Below are positions 24,601 to 39,566 of a stretch of 64,000 nucleotides of DNA, piece by piece. The number at the start of each line of letters is the position of its first letter. The stretch's first letter is position 1. This stretch comes from Bugula neritina. Taxonomy: Eukaryota; Bryozoa; Gymnolaemata; Cheilostomatida; Bugulidae. The notes beneath the pieces are model-generated. The model was not told the origin of the DNA. It saw only the letters and a list, made by a program, of their open reading frames with translations, and did not search any database. The DNA is taken from positions 7,330,527-7,394,526 of the forward strand of contig OZ037770.1 in NCBI GenBank assembly GCA_964035545.1, given 5' to 3'. The translations under genes and the position numbers were made by a program.

Positions 24601-27600
24601 TACATTTCTGTATATTACACTATATTTCAGTGAGTTGCAGTGTATTTCAGTGTGCTGCAGCATATTTCAGTATGGTGCAGTGTTTTTCAATATGTTACAG
24701 TATGTTTCACTATATTACTGTATATTTAGGTATGTTGCAGTTCATTATAATGTGTTGCAGTGTATTTCATTATGTTACAGTGTATTTCAGTATGTTGCAG
24801 TATGTTGCAGGATATTTCAGTATGTTGCAGTATATTTCAGTATGTTGAAGTATGTTTCAATGTGTTGCAGTGTATTTTAATATGTTACAGTGTAATTCAG
24901 TATGTTGCAGTATGTTGCAGTGTATTTCAGTATGTTACAGTGGATTTCGGTATGTTGCAGTATTTTGCAGTATATTTCAGTGTGTTGCAGTATATTTCAG
25001 TATGTTGCCGAGTGTTTCAGTATTTTGCAGTATGTTTTAGTATGTTACAGTATATTTCAGTATGTTGCAGTGTAATTCAGTATGTTACGGTATATTTCAG
25101 TAGTTTACCATAAATTCCGGTATCTTGCAGTATAATTGAATGTGTTGCAGTGTGTTTCAATATGTTACAGTGTATTTCAGTATATTTCAGTATGTTGCTG
25201 TGTAATTCAGTATGTTGCAGTATATTTCAGTAGGTTGTCGTATGTTTCAGCATTTTACAGTACATTTCTGTATATTACAGTATAATTGAATGTGTTGCAA
25301 TGTATTTCAATATGTTACAGTGTATTTCAGTATGTTGCAGTATGCTGCAGTGTAATTATGCATGTTGCAGTACATTTCAGTATGTTGACGTATGTTTCAG
25401 TATGTTACAGTACATTTCTGTATATTACAGTCTACTCCAGTGTGTTGCAGTGTAATTCAGTATGCTACAGCATAATATTTCACTATGTTGCAGTATATTT
25501 CAATGTCTCGCAGTATATGTCAGTATGTTTCAGTATGTTTCAGTGTGTTGCAGTATATTTCAATGTGTTGCAGTGTTTTTCAATATGTTACAGTGTATTT
25601 CAGTATGTTGCAGTTTGTTGCAGTGTATTTCAGTATGTGACAGTGTATTTCAGTATGTTGCAGTGTGATTGGGTATGTTGCAGTATATTTCAGTATGTTG
25701 TCGTATGTTTCAGCATTTTACAGTACATTTCTGTATATTACAGTATAATTGAATGTGTTGCAGTGTATTTCAATATGTTACACTGTATTTCAGTAACTTG
25801 CAGTATGCTGCAGTGTAATTATGCATGTTACAGTACATTTCAGCATGTTGACGTATGTTTCAGTATGTTACAGTACATATCTGTATATTACAGTCTACTC
25901 CAGTGTGTTGCAGTGTATTTCAGTATGCTACAGCATATTTGACTATGTTGCAGTATATTTCAATGTGTTGCAGTGTTTTTCAATATGTTACAGTGTATTT
26001 CAGTATGTTGCAGTATGTTGCAGTGTTATTCAGTATGTTACAGTGTATTTCAGTATGTTGTAGTATATTTCAGCATGGTGCAGTACATTTCAGTATGTTG
26101 ACGTATGTTTCAGTATGTTACAGTACATTTCTGTATATTACAGTATACTTCAGTGTATTTCAGTATGCTACAGCATATTTCAGTATGTTGCAGTATATTT
26201 CAATGTGTTGCAGTATCTTTCAGTGTTTTGCCGAATGTATCAGTATGTTGCAGTATATTTCAATGTGTTGCAGTGTATAGCAATATGTTACAGTGTATTT
26301 CGGTAGGTTGCGGTCTATTTCAGTATGTTACAGCATATTTCAGTGTGTTGCAGTATGTTGCAGTATATTTCAGTATGTTACAGTATATTTCAGTATGTTA
26401 CAGTACATTTCCGTATATTACACTATATTTCAGTGAGTTGAGGTGTATTTCAGTGTGCTAGAGCATATTTCAGTATGATGCAGTGTTTTTCAATGTGTTA
26501 CAGTATATTTCAGTATATTACCGTATATTTAGGTGTGTTGCAGTATATTTCACTGTGTTGCAGTGTATTTCAATATGTTACAGTGTATTTCAGTATGTTG
26601 CAGTATGTTGCAGGATATTTCAGTATGTTGCAGTATATCTCAGTATGTCGAAGTATGTTTCAGTGCGTTGCAGTATATTTCAATGTGTTGCAGTGTATTT
26701 CAATATGTTACAGTGTAATTCAGTATGTTGCAGTATGTTGCAGTATGTTGCAATATGTTGCAGTGTATTTCACTATGTTACAGTGGATTTCGGTACGTTG
26801 CAGTATTTTGCAGTATATTTCGGTGTGTTGCAGTGTATTTCAGTATGTTGCCGAGTGTTTCAGTATGTTGCAGTATGTTTTAGTATGTTACAGTATATTT
26901 CAGTATGTTGCAGTGTAATTCAGTATGTTACAGTATATTTCAGTAGTTTAGCATAAATTTCGGTATGTTGCAGTATAATTGAATGTGTTGCAGTGTATTT
27001 CAATATCTTACAGTGTATTTCAATATATTTCAGTATGTTGCTGTGTAATTCGGTATGTTGCAGTATATTTCAGTAGGTTGTCGTATGTGTCAGCATTTTA
27101 CAGTACATTTCTGTATATTACAGTATAATTGAATGTGTTGCAGTGTATTTCAATATGTTACAGTGTATTTCAGTATGTTGCAGTATGCTGCAGTGTAATT
27201 ATGCATGTTGCAGTACATTTCAGCATGTTGACGTATGTTTCAGTATGTTACAGTACATTTCTGTATATTACAGTCTACTTCAGTGTGTTGCAGTGTATTT
27301 CAGTATGCTACAGCATATTTCACTATGTTGCAGTATATTTCAATGTCTCGCAGTATATGTCAGTATGTTTCAGTATGTTTCAGTATTTTACAGTACATTT
27401 CTGTATATTACAGTATATTTCAGTCTGTTGCAGTGTATTTCAGTATGTTGCAGTATGTTGCAGTGTAATCCAGTATGTTACGGTGTATTTCAGTATGTTG
27501 TAGTATATTTCAGCATGTTGCAGTACATTTCAGTATGTTGACGTATATTTCAGTATGTTACAGTACATTTCTGTATGTTACAGTATACTTCAGTGTATTT

Positions 27601-27800
27601 CAGTATGCTACAGCATATTTCAGTATGTTGCAGTATATTTCAATGTGTTGCAGTATATTTAAGTATTTTCCGAATGTTTCAGTAGGTTGCAGCATATTTC
27701 AGCGTGTTGCAGTGTATTTCAATATGTTACAGTGTATTTCAGTATGTTGCGGTCTATGTCAGTATGTTACAGCGTATTTCAGTGTGTTGCAGTATGTTGC

Positions 27801-30060
27801 AGTATATTTCAGTATGTTACAGTATATTTCAGTATGTTACAGTACATTTCCGTATATTACTCTATATTTCAGTGAGTTGAGGTGTATTTCAGTGTGCTAG
27901 AGCATATTTCAGTATGGTGCAGTGTTTTTCAATGTGTTACAGTATATTTCAGTATATTACCGTATATTTAGGTATGTTGCTGTTTATTCCAATGTTTTGC
28001 AGTGTATTTCATTATGTTACAGTGTATTTCAGTATGTTGCAGCATGTTGCAGAATATTTCAGTATGTTGCAGTGTATTTCAGTATGTTGCAGTATGTTTC
28101 AGTATGTTACAACATAATTCAGTATTTTGCCGTACATTTCAGTGTGTTACAGTATACTTCGGTATGTTACAGTATGTTTCGGTATGTTCCAGTATATTTC
28201 AGTATGTTTCAGTATGTTTCAGTATGTTTCAGTGTGTTGCAGTATATTTCACTGTGTTGCAGTGTATTTCAATATGTTACAGTGTATTTCAGTATGTTGC
28301 AGTGTGATTCAGTATGTTACAGTATATTTCAGTATGTTGTCATATGTTTCAGTATTTTACAGTACATTTCTGTATACTACAGTATACTTCAGTGTGTTGC
28401 AGTGTATTTCAGTATGTTGCAGTATGATTCAGTGTAATTCAGTATGTTCAAGTGTGTTTCAGTATGTTGCAGTATTATTCAGCATGCTGCAGTACATTTC
28501 AGTATGTTGACGTATGTTTCAGTATGTTACAGTACATTTCTGTATACTACAATATACTTCAGTGTGTTACAGTGTGTTTCAGTATGTTGCAGTATGTTGC
28601 AGTGTAATTCAGTATATTACAGTGTATTTAAGTATGTTGCAGTCTATTTCAGTATGTTACAGTGTATTTAAGTATGTCGCAGTATGTTGCAGTATATTCC
28701 AGTATGTTACAGTGTATTTCGGTATGTTGCAGTATATTTTAGTAGTTTGCAACATAATTCAGTATGTTACCATAAATTTCGGTTTGTTGCAGTATATTTC
28801 AATGTCTCGCAGTATATGTCAGTATGTTGTCGTGTGTTTCAGTATTTTACAGTACATTTCTGTATATTACAGTATATTTCAGTCTGTTGCAGTGTATTTC
28901 AGTATGTGACAGTGTAATTCAGTATGTTGCTGTGTGATTGGGTATGTTGCAGTATATTTCAGTATGTTGCAGCATATTTCAGTATGTTACAGTACATTTC
29001 CGTGTATTACACTATGTTTCAGTGAGTTGAGGTGTATTTCAGTGTGCTAGAGCATATTTCAGTATGGTGCAGTGTTTTTCAATGTGTTACAGTATATTTC
29101 AGTATATTACCGTATATTTAGGTATGTTGCTGTTTATTCCAATGTTTTGCAGTGTATTTCATTATGTTACAGTGTATTTCAGTATGTTGCAGCATGTTGC
29201 AGAATATTTCAGTATGTTGCAGTGTATTTCAGTATGTTGCAGTATGTTTCAGTATGTTACAACATAATTCAGTATTTTGCCGTACATTTCAGTGTGTTAC
29301 AGTATACTTCGGTATGTTACAGTATGTTTCGGTATGTTCCAGTATATTTCAGTATGTTTCAGTATGTTTCAGTATGTTTCAGTGTGTTGCAGTGTATTTC
29401 ACTGTGTTGCAGTGTATTTCAATATGTTACAGGGTATTTCAGTATGTTGCAGTGTGATTCAGTATGTTACAGTATATTTCAGTATGTTGTCATATGTTTC
29501 AGTATTTTACAGTACATTTCTGTATACTACAGTATACTTCAGTGTGTTGCAGTGTATTTCAGTATGTTGCAGTATGATTCAGTGTAATTCAGTATGTTCA
29601 AGTGTGTTTCAGTATGTTGCAGTATTATTCAGCATGCTGCAGTACATTTCAGTATGTTGACGTATGTTTCAGTATGTTACAGTACATTTCTGTATACTAC
29701 AATATACTTCAGTGTGTTACAGTGTGTTTCAGTATGTTGCAGTATGTTGCAGTGTAATTCAGTATATTACAGTGTATTTAAGTATGTTGCAGTCTATTTC
29801 AGTATGTTACAGTGTATTTAAGTATGTCGCAGTATGTTGCAGTATATTCCAGTATGTTACAGTGTATTTCGGTATGTTGCAGTATATTTTAGTAGTTTGC
29901 AACATAATTCAGTATGTTACCATAAATTTCGGTTTGTTGCAGTATATTTCAATGTCTCGCAGTATATGTCAGTATGTTGTCGTGTGTTTCAGTATTTTAC
30001 AGTACATTTCTGTATATTACAGTATATTTCAGTCTGTTGCAGTGTATTTCAGTATGTTGC
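27801..30060 (+). repeat. 1.15-kb tandem duplication inside satellite 1
   Basis: About 27801-28904 recurs at 28951-30054 with a constant 1150-bp offset and very few substitutions, for example TCTATATTTC against ACTATGTTTC near 27861/29011. After 28905 the first copy continues with a GTGACAGTG variant and a GATTGGG unit, while the second continues with plain monomers, which marks the duplication boundary. A third, more diverged relative lies at about 42700-43620 after the second mobile element. Confidence 0.85.
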
Positions 30061-33000
30061 AGTATGTTGCAGTGTAATTCAGTATGTTACAGTGTATTTC
30101 AGTATGTTGTAGTATATTTCAGCATGCTGCAGTGCATTTCAGTATGTTGACGTATGTTTCAGTATGTTACAGTACATGTCCATATTATACGATATACTTC
30201 GATTTGTTGCAGTATATTTCAGTATGTTGCAGTATGTTTCAGTGTGTTGCAGTGTGATTCAACATGTTACAGTGTATTTCAGTATGCTACAGCATATTTC
30301 ACTATGTTGCAGTATATTTCAATGTTTCGCAGTATATTTCAGTATGTTTCAGTATGTTTTAGTGTGTTGCAGTACATTTCAATGTGTTGCAGTGTATTTC
30401 AATATGTAACAGGTTTTTTCAGTATGTTGCAGTATGTTGCAGTGTATTTCAGTATGTTGCGGTCTATTTCAGTATGTTACAGCGTATTTCAGTGTGTTGC
30501 AGTATGTTGCAGTATATTTCAGTATGTTGCAGTATATTTCAGTATGTTACAGTACATTTCCGTATATTACACTATATTTCAGTGAGTTGAGGTGTATTTC
30601 AGTGTGCTAGAGCATGTTTCAGTATGATGCAGTGTTTTTCAATGTGTTACAGTATATTTCAGTATATTACCGTATATTTAGGTGTGTTGCAGTATATTTC
30701 ACTGTGTTGCAGTGTATTTCAATATGTTACAGTGTATTTCAGTATGTTGCAGTATGTTGCAGGATATTTCAGTATGTTGCAGTATATTTCAGTATGTGGA
30801 AGTATGTTTCAGTGCGTTGCAGTATATTTCAATGTGTTGCAGTGTATTTCAATATGTTACAGTGTAATTCAGTATGTTGCAGTATGTTGCAGTATGTTGC
30901 AGTGTATTTCACTATGTTACAGTGGATTTCGGTACGTTGCAGTATTTTGCAGTATATTTCAGTGTGTTGCAGTGTATTTCAGTATGTTGTCGAGTGTTTC
31001 AGTATGTTGCAGTATGTTTTAGTATGTTACAGTATATTTCAGTATGTTGCAGTGTAATTCAGTATGTTACAGTATATTTCAGTAGTTTACCATAAATTTC
31101 GGTATGTTGCAGTATAATTGAATGTGTTGCAGTGTATTTCAATATGTTACAGTGTATTTCAATATATTTCAGTATGTTGCTGTGTAATTCAGTATGTTGC
31201 AGTATATTTCAGTAGGTTGTCGTATGTGTCAGCATTTTACAGTACATTTCTGTATATTACAGTATAATTGAATGTGTTGCAGTGTATTTCAATATGTTAC
31301 AGTGTATTTCAGTATGTTGCAGTATGCTGCAGTGTAATTATGCATGTTGCAGTACATTTCAGCATGTTGACGTATGTTTCAGTATGTTACAGTACATTTC
31401 TGTATATTACAGTCTACTCCAGTGTGTTGCAGTGTATTTCAGTATGCTACAGCATAATATTTCACTATGTTGCAGTATATTTCAATGTCTCGCAGTATAT
31501 TTCAGTATGTTTCAGTATGTTTCAGTGTGTTGCAGTATATTTCAATGTGTTGCAGTGTATTTCGATATGTTACAGTGTAATTCAGTATGTTGCAGTATGT
31601 TGCAGGATATTTCAGTACGTTGCAGTATATTTCAGTATGTTGAAGTATGTTTCAGTGTGTTGCAGTGTATTTCAATATGTTACAGTGTAATTCAGTATGT
31701 TGCAGTATGTTGCAGTGTGTTGCAGTATATTTCAATGTGTTTCAGTGTATTTCAATATGTTACAGTGTATTCCAGCATGCTGCAGTGCATTTCAGTATGT
31801 TGACGTATGTTTCAGTATGTTACAGTACATGTCCGTATATTACGATATACTTCGATTTGTTGCAGTATATTTCAGTATGTTGCAGTATGTTTCAGTGTGT
31901 TGCAGTGTGATTCAACATGTTACAGTGTATTTCAGTATGCTACAGCATATTTCACTATGTTGCAGTATATTTCAATGTTTCGCAGTATATTTCAGTATGT
32001 TTCAGTATGTTTCAGTATTTTACAGTACATTTCTGTATGTTTCAGCAAGTTGCAGTGTATTTCAGTGTGCTACACAATATTTCAGTATGTTGCAGTGTTT
32101 TTCAATGTGTTACAGTATATTTCAGTATATTACCGTAAATTTAGGTATGTTGCAGTTTATTCCAATGTGTTGCAGTTCATTTCAGTATGTTACAGTGTAT
32201 TTCAGTATGTGACAGTATGTTGCAGTATATTTCTGTAGGTTGAAGTATATTTCAGTATGTTGCAGTATGTTTCAGTATGTTACAACATAATTCAGTATTT
32301 TGCCGTATATTTCAGTGTGTTACAGTATATTTCATTATGTTGCAGTATGTTTCGGTATGTTCCAGTATAATTCAGTATGTTTCACAATGTTTCAGTATAT
32401 TTCAGTATGTTACAGTACATGTCCGTATATTACGATATACTTCGATATGTTGCAGTATATTTCAGTATTTTGCAGTATGTTTCAGTGTGTTGCAGTGTAT
32501 TTCAATATGTTACAGTTGGTTTCAGTATGTTGCAGTCTTTTTCAGTTTGTTACAGTGTAGTTCAGTATGTTGTAGTATGTTGCAGTATGTTGCAGCATGT
32601 TGCAGTATATTTAAGTATGTTACAGTATATTGCAGTATGTTACAGTACATTTCCGTATATTACACTATATTTCAGTGAGTTGCAGTGTGTTTCAGTGTGC
32701 TGCAGCATATTTCAGTATGGTGCAGTGTTTTTTAATATGTTACAGTATGTTTCACTATATTACTGTATATTTAGGTATGTTGCAGTTTATTATAATGTGT
32801 TGCAGTGTATTTCAGCATGTTACAGTGTATTTCAGTATGTTGTAGTATGTTGCAGTGTATCTCAGTATGTCACTGTGTATTTTAGTATGTTGCAGTTTCT
32901 TGCATTAAATTTCAGTATGTTGCAGTATATTTCAATGTGTCGCATTATGTTTCAGTATGTTGCCGTATGTTTCAGTGTGTTGCAGTACATTTCTGTGTAT

Positions 33001-36000
33001 TACAGTCTACTTCAGTGTGTTGCAGTGTATTTCAGTATGCTACAGCATATTTCACTATGTTGCAGTATATTTCAATGTCTCGCAGTATATTTCAGTACGT
33101 TTCAGTATGTTTCAGTGTGTTGCAGTATATTTCAATGTGTTGCAGTGTTTTTCAATATGTTACAGTGTATTTCAGTATGTTGCAGTATGTTGCAGTGTAT
33201 TTCAGTATGTGACAGTGTAATTCAGTATGTTGCTGTGTGATTGGGTATGTTGCAGTATATTTCAGTATGTTGTCGTATGTTTCAGTATTTTACAGTACAT
33301 TTCTGTATGTTACAGTTTATTTCAGTCTGTTGCAGTGTATTTCAGTATGTTGCAGTATGTTGCAGTGTTATTCAGTATGTTACAGTGTATTTCAGTATGT
33401 TGTAGTATATTTCAGCATGGTGCAGTACATTTCAGTATGTTGACGTATGTTTCAGTATGTTACAGTACATTTCTGTATATTACAGTATACTTCAGTGTAT
33501 TTCAGTATGCTACAGCATATTTCAGTATGGTGCAGTATATTTCAATGTGTTGCAGTATATTTCAGTGTTTTGCCGAATGTTTCAGTATGTTGCAGTATAT
33601 TTCAATGTGTTGCAGTGTATTTCAATATGTTACAGTGTATTTCGGTATGTTGCGCTCTATTTCAGTATGTTACAGCGTATTTCAGTGTGTTGCAGTATGT
33701 TGCAGTATATTTCAGTATGTTGCAGTATATTTCAGTATGTTACAGTACATTTCCGTATATTACACTATATTTCAGTGAGTTGAGGTGTATTTCAGTGTGC
33801 TAGAGCATATTTCAGTATGGTGCAGTGTTTTTCAATGTGTTACAGTATATTTCAGTATTTTACCGTATATTTAGGTGTGTTGCTGTATATTTCACTGTGT
33901 TGCAGTGTATTTCAATATGTTACAGTGTATTTCAGTCTGTTGCAGTATGTTGCAGTGTATTTCAGTATGTGACAGTATGTTGCAGTATATTTCAGTAGGT
34001 TGAAGTATATTTCAGTATGTTGCAGTATGTTTCAGTATGTTACAACATAATTCAGTATTTTGCCGTATATTTCAGTGTGTTACAGTATATTTCATTATGT
34101 TGCAGTATGTTTCGGTATGTTCCAGTATAATTCAGTATGTTTCTCAATGTTTCAGTATATTTCAGTATGTTACAGTACATGTCCGTATATTACGACATAC
34201 TTCGATATGTTGCAGTATATTTCAGTATTTTGCAGTATGTTTCAGTGTGTTGCAGTGTATTTCAATACGTTACAGTTTGTTTCAGTATGTTGCAGTCTAT
34301 TTCAGTTTGTTACAGTGTAGTTTAGTATGTTGTAGTATGTTGCAGTATGTTGCAGTATGTTGCAGTATATTTAAGTATGTTACAGTATATTGCAGTATGT
34401 TCCAGTACATTTCCGTATATTACACTATATTTCAGTGAGTTGCAGTGTGTTTCAGTGTGCTGCAGCATATTTCAGTATGGTGCAGTGTTTTTCAATATGT
34501 TACAGTATGTTTCACTATATTACTGTATATTTAGGTATGTTGCAGTTTATTATAATGTGTTGCAGTGTATTTCAATATGTTATAGTGTATTTCAGTATGT
34601 TGCAGTATGTTGCAGGATATTTCAGTATGTTGCAGTATATTTCAGTATGTTGAAGTATGTTTCAGTGTGTTGCAGTATACTCCAATGTGTTGCAGTGTAA
34701 TTCAATATATTACAGTGTAATTCAGTATGTTGCAGTATGTTGCAGTATGTTGCAGTGTATTTCAGTATGTTACAGTGGATTTCGGTATGTTGCAGTATTT
34801 TGCAGTATATTTCAGTGTGTTGCAGTATATTTCAGTATGTTGCCGAGTGTTTCAGTATGTTGCAGTATGTTTTAGTATGTTACAGTATATTTCAGTATGT
34901 TGCAGTGTAATTCAGTATGTTACAGTATATTTCAGTAGTTTACCATAAATTCCGGTATGTTGCAGTATAATTGAATGTGCTGCAGTGTATTTCAATATGT
35001 TACAGTTTATTTCAGTATATTTCAGTATGTTGCTGTGTAATTCAGTATGTTGCAGTATATTTCAGTAGGTTGTCGTATGTTTCAGCATTTTACAGTATAT
35101 TTCTGTATATTACAGTATAATTGAATGTGTTGCAGTGTATTTCAATATGTTACAGTGTATTTCAGTATGTTGCAGTATGCTGCAGCGTAATTATGCATGT
35201 TGCAGTACATTTCAGTATGTTGACTTATGTTTCAGTATGTAACAGTACATTTCTGTATATTACAGTCTACTTCAGTGTGTTGCAGTGTATTTCAGTATGC
35301 TACAGCATATTTCACTATGTTGCAGTATATTTCAATGTCTCGCAGTATATTTCAGTACGTTTCAGTATGTTTCAGTGTGTTGCAGTATATTTCAATGTGT
35401 TGCAGTGTTTTTCAATATGTTACAGTGTATTTCAGTATGTTGCAGTATGTTGCAGTGTATTTCAGTATGTGACAGTGTATTTCAGTATGTTGCAGTGTGA
35501 TTGGGTATGTTGCAGTATATTTCAGTATGTTGTCGTATGTTTCAGTATTTTACAGTACATTTCTGTATATTACAGTATATTTCAGTCTGTTGCAGTGTAT
35601 TTCAGTATGTTGCAGTATGTTGCAGTGTTATTCAGTATATTACAGCGTATTTCAGTATGTTGTAGTATATTTCAGCATGGTGCAGTACATTTCAGTATGT
35701 TGACGTATGTTTCAGTATGTTACAGTACCTTTCTGTATATTACAGTATACTTCAGTGTATTTCAGTATGCTACAGCATATTTCAGTATGTTGCAGTATAT
35801 TTCAATGTGTTGCAGTATATTGCAGTGTTTTGCCGAATGTTTCAGTATGTTGCAGTATATTTCAATGTGTTGCAGTGTATTTCAATATGTTACAGTGTAT
35901 TTCAGTATGTTGCGGTCTATTTCAGTATGTTACAGCGTATTTCAGTGTGTTGCAGTATGTTGCAGTATATTTCAGTATGTTGCAGTATATTTCAGTATGT

Positions 36001-37208
36001 TACAGTACATTTCCGCATATTTCACTATATTTCAGTGAGTTGAGGTGTATTTCAGTGTGCTAGAGCATATTTCAGTATGGTGCAGTGTTTTTCAATGTGT
36101 TACAGTATACTTCAGTATATTACCGTATATTTAGGTGTGTTGCAGTATATTTCACTGTGTTGCAGTGTATTTCAATATGTTACAGTGTATTTCAGTATGT
36201 TGCAGTATGTTGCAGGATATTTCAGTATGTTGCAGTATATTTCAGTATGTTGAAGTATGTTTCAGTGTGTTGCAGTATATTTCAATGTGTTGCAGTTTTT
36301 TTCAATATGTTACAGTGTAATTCAGTATGTTGCAGTATGTTGCAGTATTTTGCAGTGTATTTCAGTATGTTACAGTGGATTTCGGTACGTTGCACTATTT
36401 TGCAGTATATTTCAGTGTTTTGCAGTGTATTTCAGTATGTTGCCGAGTGTTTCAGTATGTTGCAGTATGTTTTAGTATGTTACAGTATATTTAAGTATGT
36501 TGCAGTGTAATTCAGTATGTTACAGTATATTTCAGTAGTTTACCATAAATTTCGGTATGTTGCAGTATAATTGAATGTGTTGCAGTGTATTTCAATATGT
36601 TACAGTGTATTTCAATATATTTCAGTATGTTGCTGTGTAATTCAGTATGTTGCAGTATATTTCAGTAGGTTGTCGTATGTTTCAGCATTTTACAGTACAT
36701 TTCTGTATATTACAGTATAATTGAATGTGTAGCAGTGTATTTCAATATGTTACAGTATATTTCAGTATGTTGCAGTATGCTGCAGTGTAATTATGCATGT
36801 TGCAGTACATTTCAGCATGTTGACGTATGTTTCAGTATGTTACAGTACATTTCTGTATATTACAGTCTACTCCAGTGTGTTGCAGTGTATTTCAGTATGC
36901 TACAGCATATTTCACTATGTTGCAGTATATTTCAATGTCTCGCAGTATATGTCAGTATGTTGTCGTATGTTTCAGTATTTTACAGTACATTTCTGTATAT
37001 TACAGTATATTTCAGTCTGTTGCAGTGTATTTCAGTATGTTGCAGTATGTTGCAGTGTAATTCAGTATGTTACAGTGTATTTCAGTATGTTGTAGTATAT
37101 TTCAGCATGTTGCAGTACATTTCAGTATGTTGACGTATGTTTCAGTATGTTACAGTACATTTCTGTATATTACAGTATACTTCAGTGTATTTCAGTATGC
37201 TACAGCAT

Positions 37209-37210
37209 AT
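37209..37210. repeat. 2-bp target-site duplication (AT), left side of element copy 2
   Basis: The array reads GCTACAGCATAT before the element and ATTTCAGTATG after it. Intact copies, for example near 27606, read GCTACAGCATATTTCAG, so one AT is duplicated. The partner is 42474-42475. Confidence 0.82.
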
Positions 37211-37232
37211 CACAGCTTGATTAAGGTCATCC
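37211..37232 (+). repeat. Terminal inverted repeat at the left edge of copy 2
   Basis: Begins CACAGCTTGATTAAGGTCAT and equals the reverse complement of 18610-18631. In element orientation this is the right end. Confidence 0.88.
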
Positions 37233-37280
37233 TTCTACTGAATCAGTAATTTCATTGCTCTATTATAATTATATATGAAA

Positions 37281-37580
37281 CAGTGCCCAACTCATAACTC
37301 AATCAATTTTGACTCTAGAAACAAAATTCAAAAACTATGTTGTATATCTTTTGCTGTTCTATTGGAACCTTTTTTAAAACTTTCATTTATGTCATCTCTT
37401 GCACTTTTATGCCCCAAAAACTACCAAATTTTGCCCATTTTTTCTCAAAAAAACATGGTCTCAGTGCCCGAAAAATAATTCAATCCATAATTAATATATC
37501 TTCGCAAAAATTGACCTATGAAGTGATAAGATATTTGTCTATTGGAACCTTTTCAAATTTTCTGCATAGCTTCAATAGAA
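37281..37580 (-). repeat. Subterminal direct duplication (~180-bp period), copy 2
   Basis: CAGTGCCC occurs at 37281 and 37462 (181 bp apart), and CTATTGGAACCTTTT occurs near 37359 and 37539 (180 bp apart). This is the same duplicated block seen reversed at 18285-18561 in copy 1. Confidence 0.7.
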
Positions 37581-39566
37581 TAAGTGTAAACATGTAATTT
37601 ATACACTAGTTTTATTAGAAATTTTGCTTCTCACTTAGTCTGCATGATTGGCTGAACACGGTAGAGCTGCGCTGCATCGTAGCCATCATAATGATTACAG
37701 GGAGCTCACGTGGCCTACGATTCATGTTGTGCGCGCCAAACCAAAGGGTTAAAGTTCACCTCTGCAGTAAAATAATTTGGCAGTATGAGACTGGTTATTA
37801 TATTATAGTAGCTATAGTAGTTGGAATCATGGTGATGACAATGTTGTTGTACTGCCTACAGCCAATACCCTGTACAATGTGTAATCTACTTTGGATCTAG
37901 ATTAATTAGTTGTAGTAAAATGAAGCAATTTCTGAAGTCTAACTAGGAAGCAGAGCTTCCAAGCTAGTGGCGTTCAAGTGTCTACTCTATAGTTTATATC
38001 CTGTATGTTTTTAGTCCAAAACAGTTTAGTAATTATACAGCTTGCATGAGAGCCCTTATAATGCTAATGAGAGGTAATAGCCACTATAAGTTTTTTAGCT
38101 TTTATGTGTGATTTCAAAGCACATTATTTTGTGGTTCTGTACAGCAATCTAAATTATATTAATAATATATTACTTGTAACCAAGCGTATTGTATTGTTAA
38201 TGCAAAATATTAAAAAATTTCAGAGTCAACAAAAATTGTTGGAGGGAAATTTTAATCAATTGAGTAGTAATTGCATAACTTCATTTTAAAAATAATCTTA
38301 TTACCAGTTGCATCAGTATACCAAGTATGAGGTATGTGTAGTGATGAGGATATTGAGAAATTAGACCCTATGTTGAGATGCAGCAAAAAAGTTTAGAGAG
38401 ACTTTTAACCTGTTCTCAAATTAGCATATTTTGACAAATTTAGGCTGTTTAAGCTTTTCTACTATTGCACCTATGTAGGCAACTTTTCATATCATCGTAA
38501 TACAATTCTGGTATGCTTGCAATTGAATAAGAAGTTTCTGATTGATACATAATTCTTGCATGTAGCAGGCTTGCAACAGCTGTAAGCCATTTTGCTAATG
38601 GCTCAAACAGTGGCCAGCCATTCATGTGCACTAATAAGGTGCTGCTATTTTTAGCTGAAATGAGCTCATGGTTTGAATTTAAATGCTATATTACTTGTCA
38701 CTGATACGTAACTTAGTTGAGTTATTTTATAAAAACAGCTTTAAATAGTCAAATATGTAACCTTATTGAGCATGATGTAATGTCTATAATGAGTATTCAA
38801 TTTACAATTTGTTTTAATACAACTGCATCTCAAATAACCATAACCATGGTGTTAGTGTATTTGAGTACATAGTTTCTGTACACATATACTGTTCATTTCC
38901 TTTACTTGCTTATAATAATTTATAGTGTTGGTAGCTTACTAGGTTTTGCACTTTCAGTCTACTAATTCAGTAAGGGCTTCACTACAGTTCAAACTTTCAA
39001 GTTAATGCAGCAGTATAATTATACAGACATCAGAAATGCTAAGCCTAGCTTGTTTGTATTGAAGACGTGACTTCTAATCTAATTAGGTTACAACTAAAGG
39101 AGTGGAGTATAGTTGTGGTATTATTAGGGGTGTTCAAAATTTTATCAATTATTTTTTTCTAAAAAAAGCAATAATAAAATAAATAAATAATTGTTTTTTT
39201 TAAGTAAATCAATATTTTTAAAACAATAATTTTAATTTTATATCAATGACTAAATCGCATGCTATCATTATAATGCTTTCAAAAAAGCACGTAGAACGTG
39301 TATAATTCACATCCACTCCTGGATAGGCTACCCTAGTCATTCCACAGCTGCAGTGCACTGCCTTCAAATAAACCGCTCTGTGTAATATCATACGTAGCTA
39401 TAAGCGTTACTTATCTCGCCCAGATTGATGTGTTACTAGTAAAAGCTAGCCCAGTAAATAAAATATTCGATATTAAATTACAATCTGCAAAGTGAACGTG
39501 CCAACTGGCAATGGGATTATCATGATAAAATTGAGTGAAGAACATCTTTTACCTCTCGAACCTAGG

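Larger units (their letters stand above)
18632..37210 (+). repeat. Satellite 1 array, block 2
   Basis: Same 10-bp monomers, orientation and higher-order markers as block 1. The first bases (TGTTGCAGTGTATTTCAATA) continue exactly where block 1 stopped. The GTGAG-containing marker recurs near 19580, 21190, 22900, 24610, 32660 and 34420, giving higher-order units of about 1.6-1.76 kb; a differently ordered stretch lies at 25300-32000. Single-base phase breaks occur, such as CAGTATTATTTCAG near 20936 against CAGTATATTTCAG near 24360. They would destroy any fixed reading frame and argue against coding constraint. Nothing else is seen between 18632 and 37210. Confidence 0.96.
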
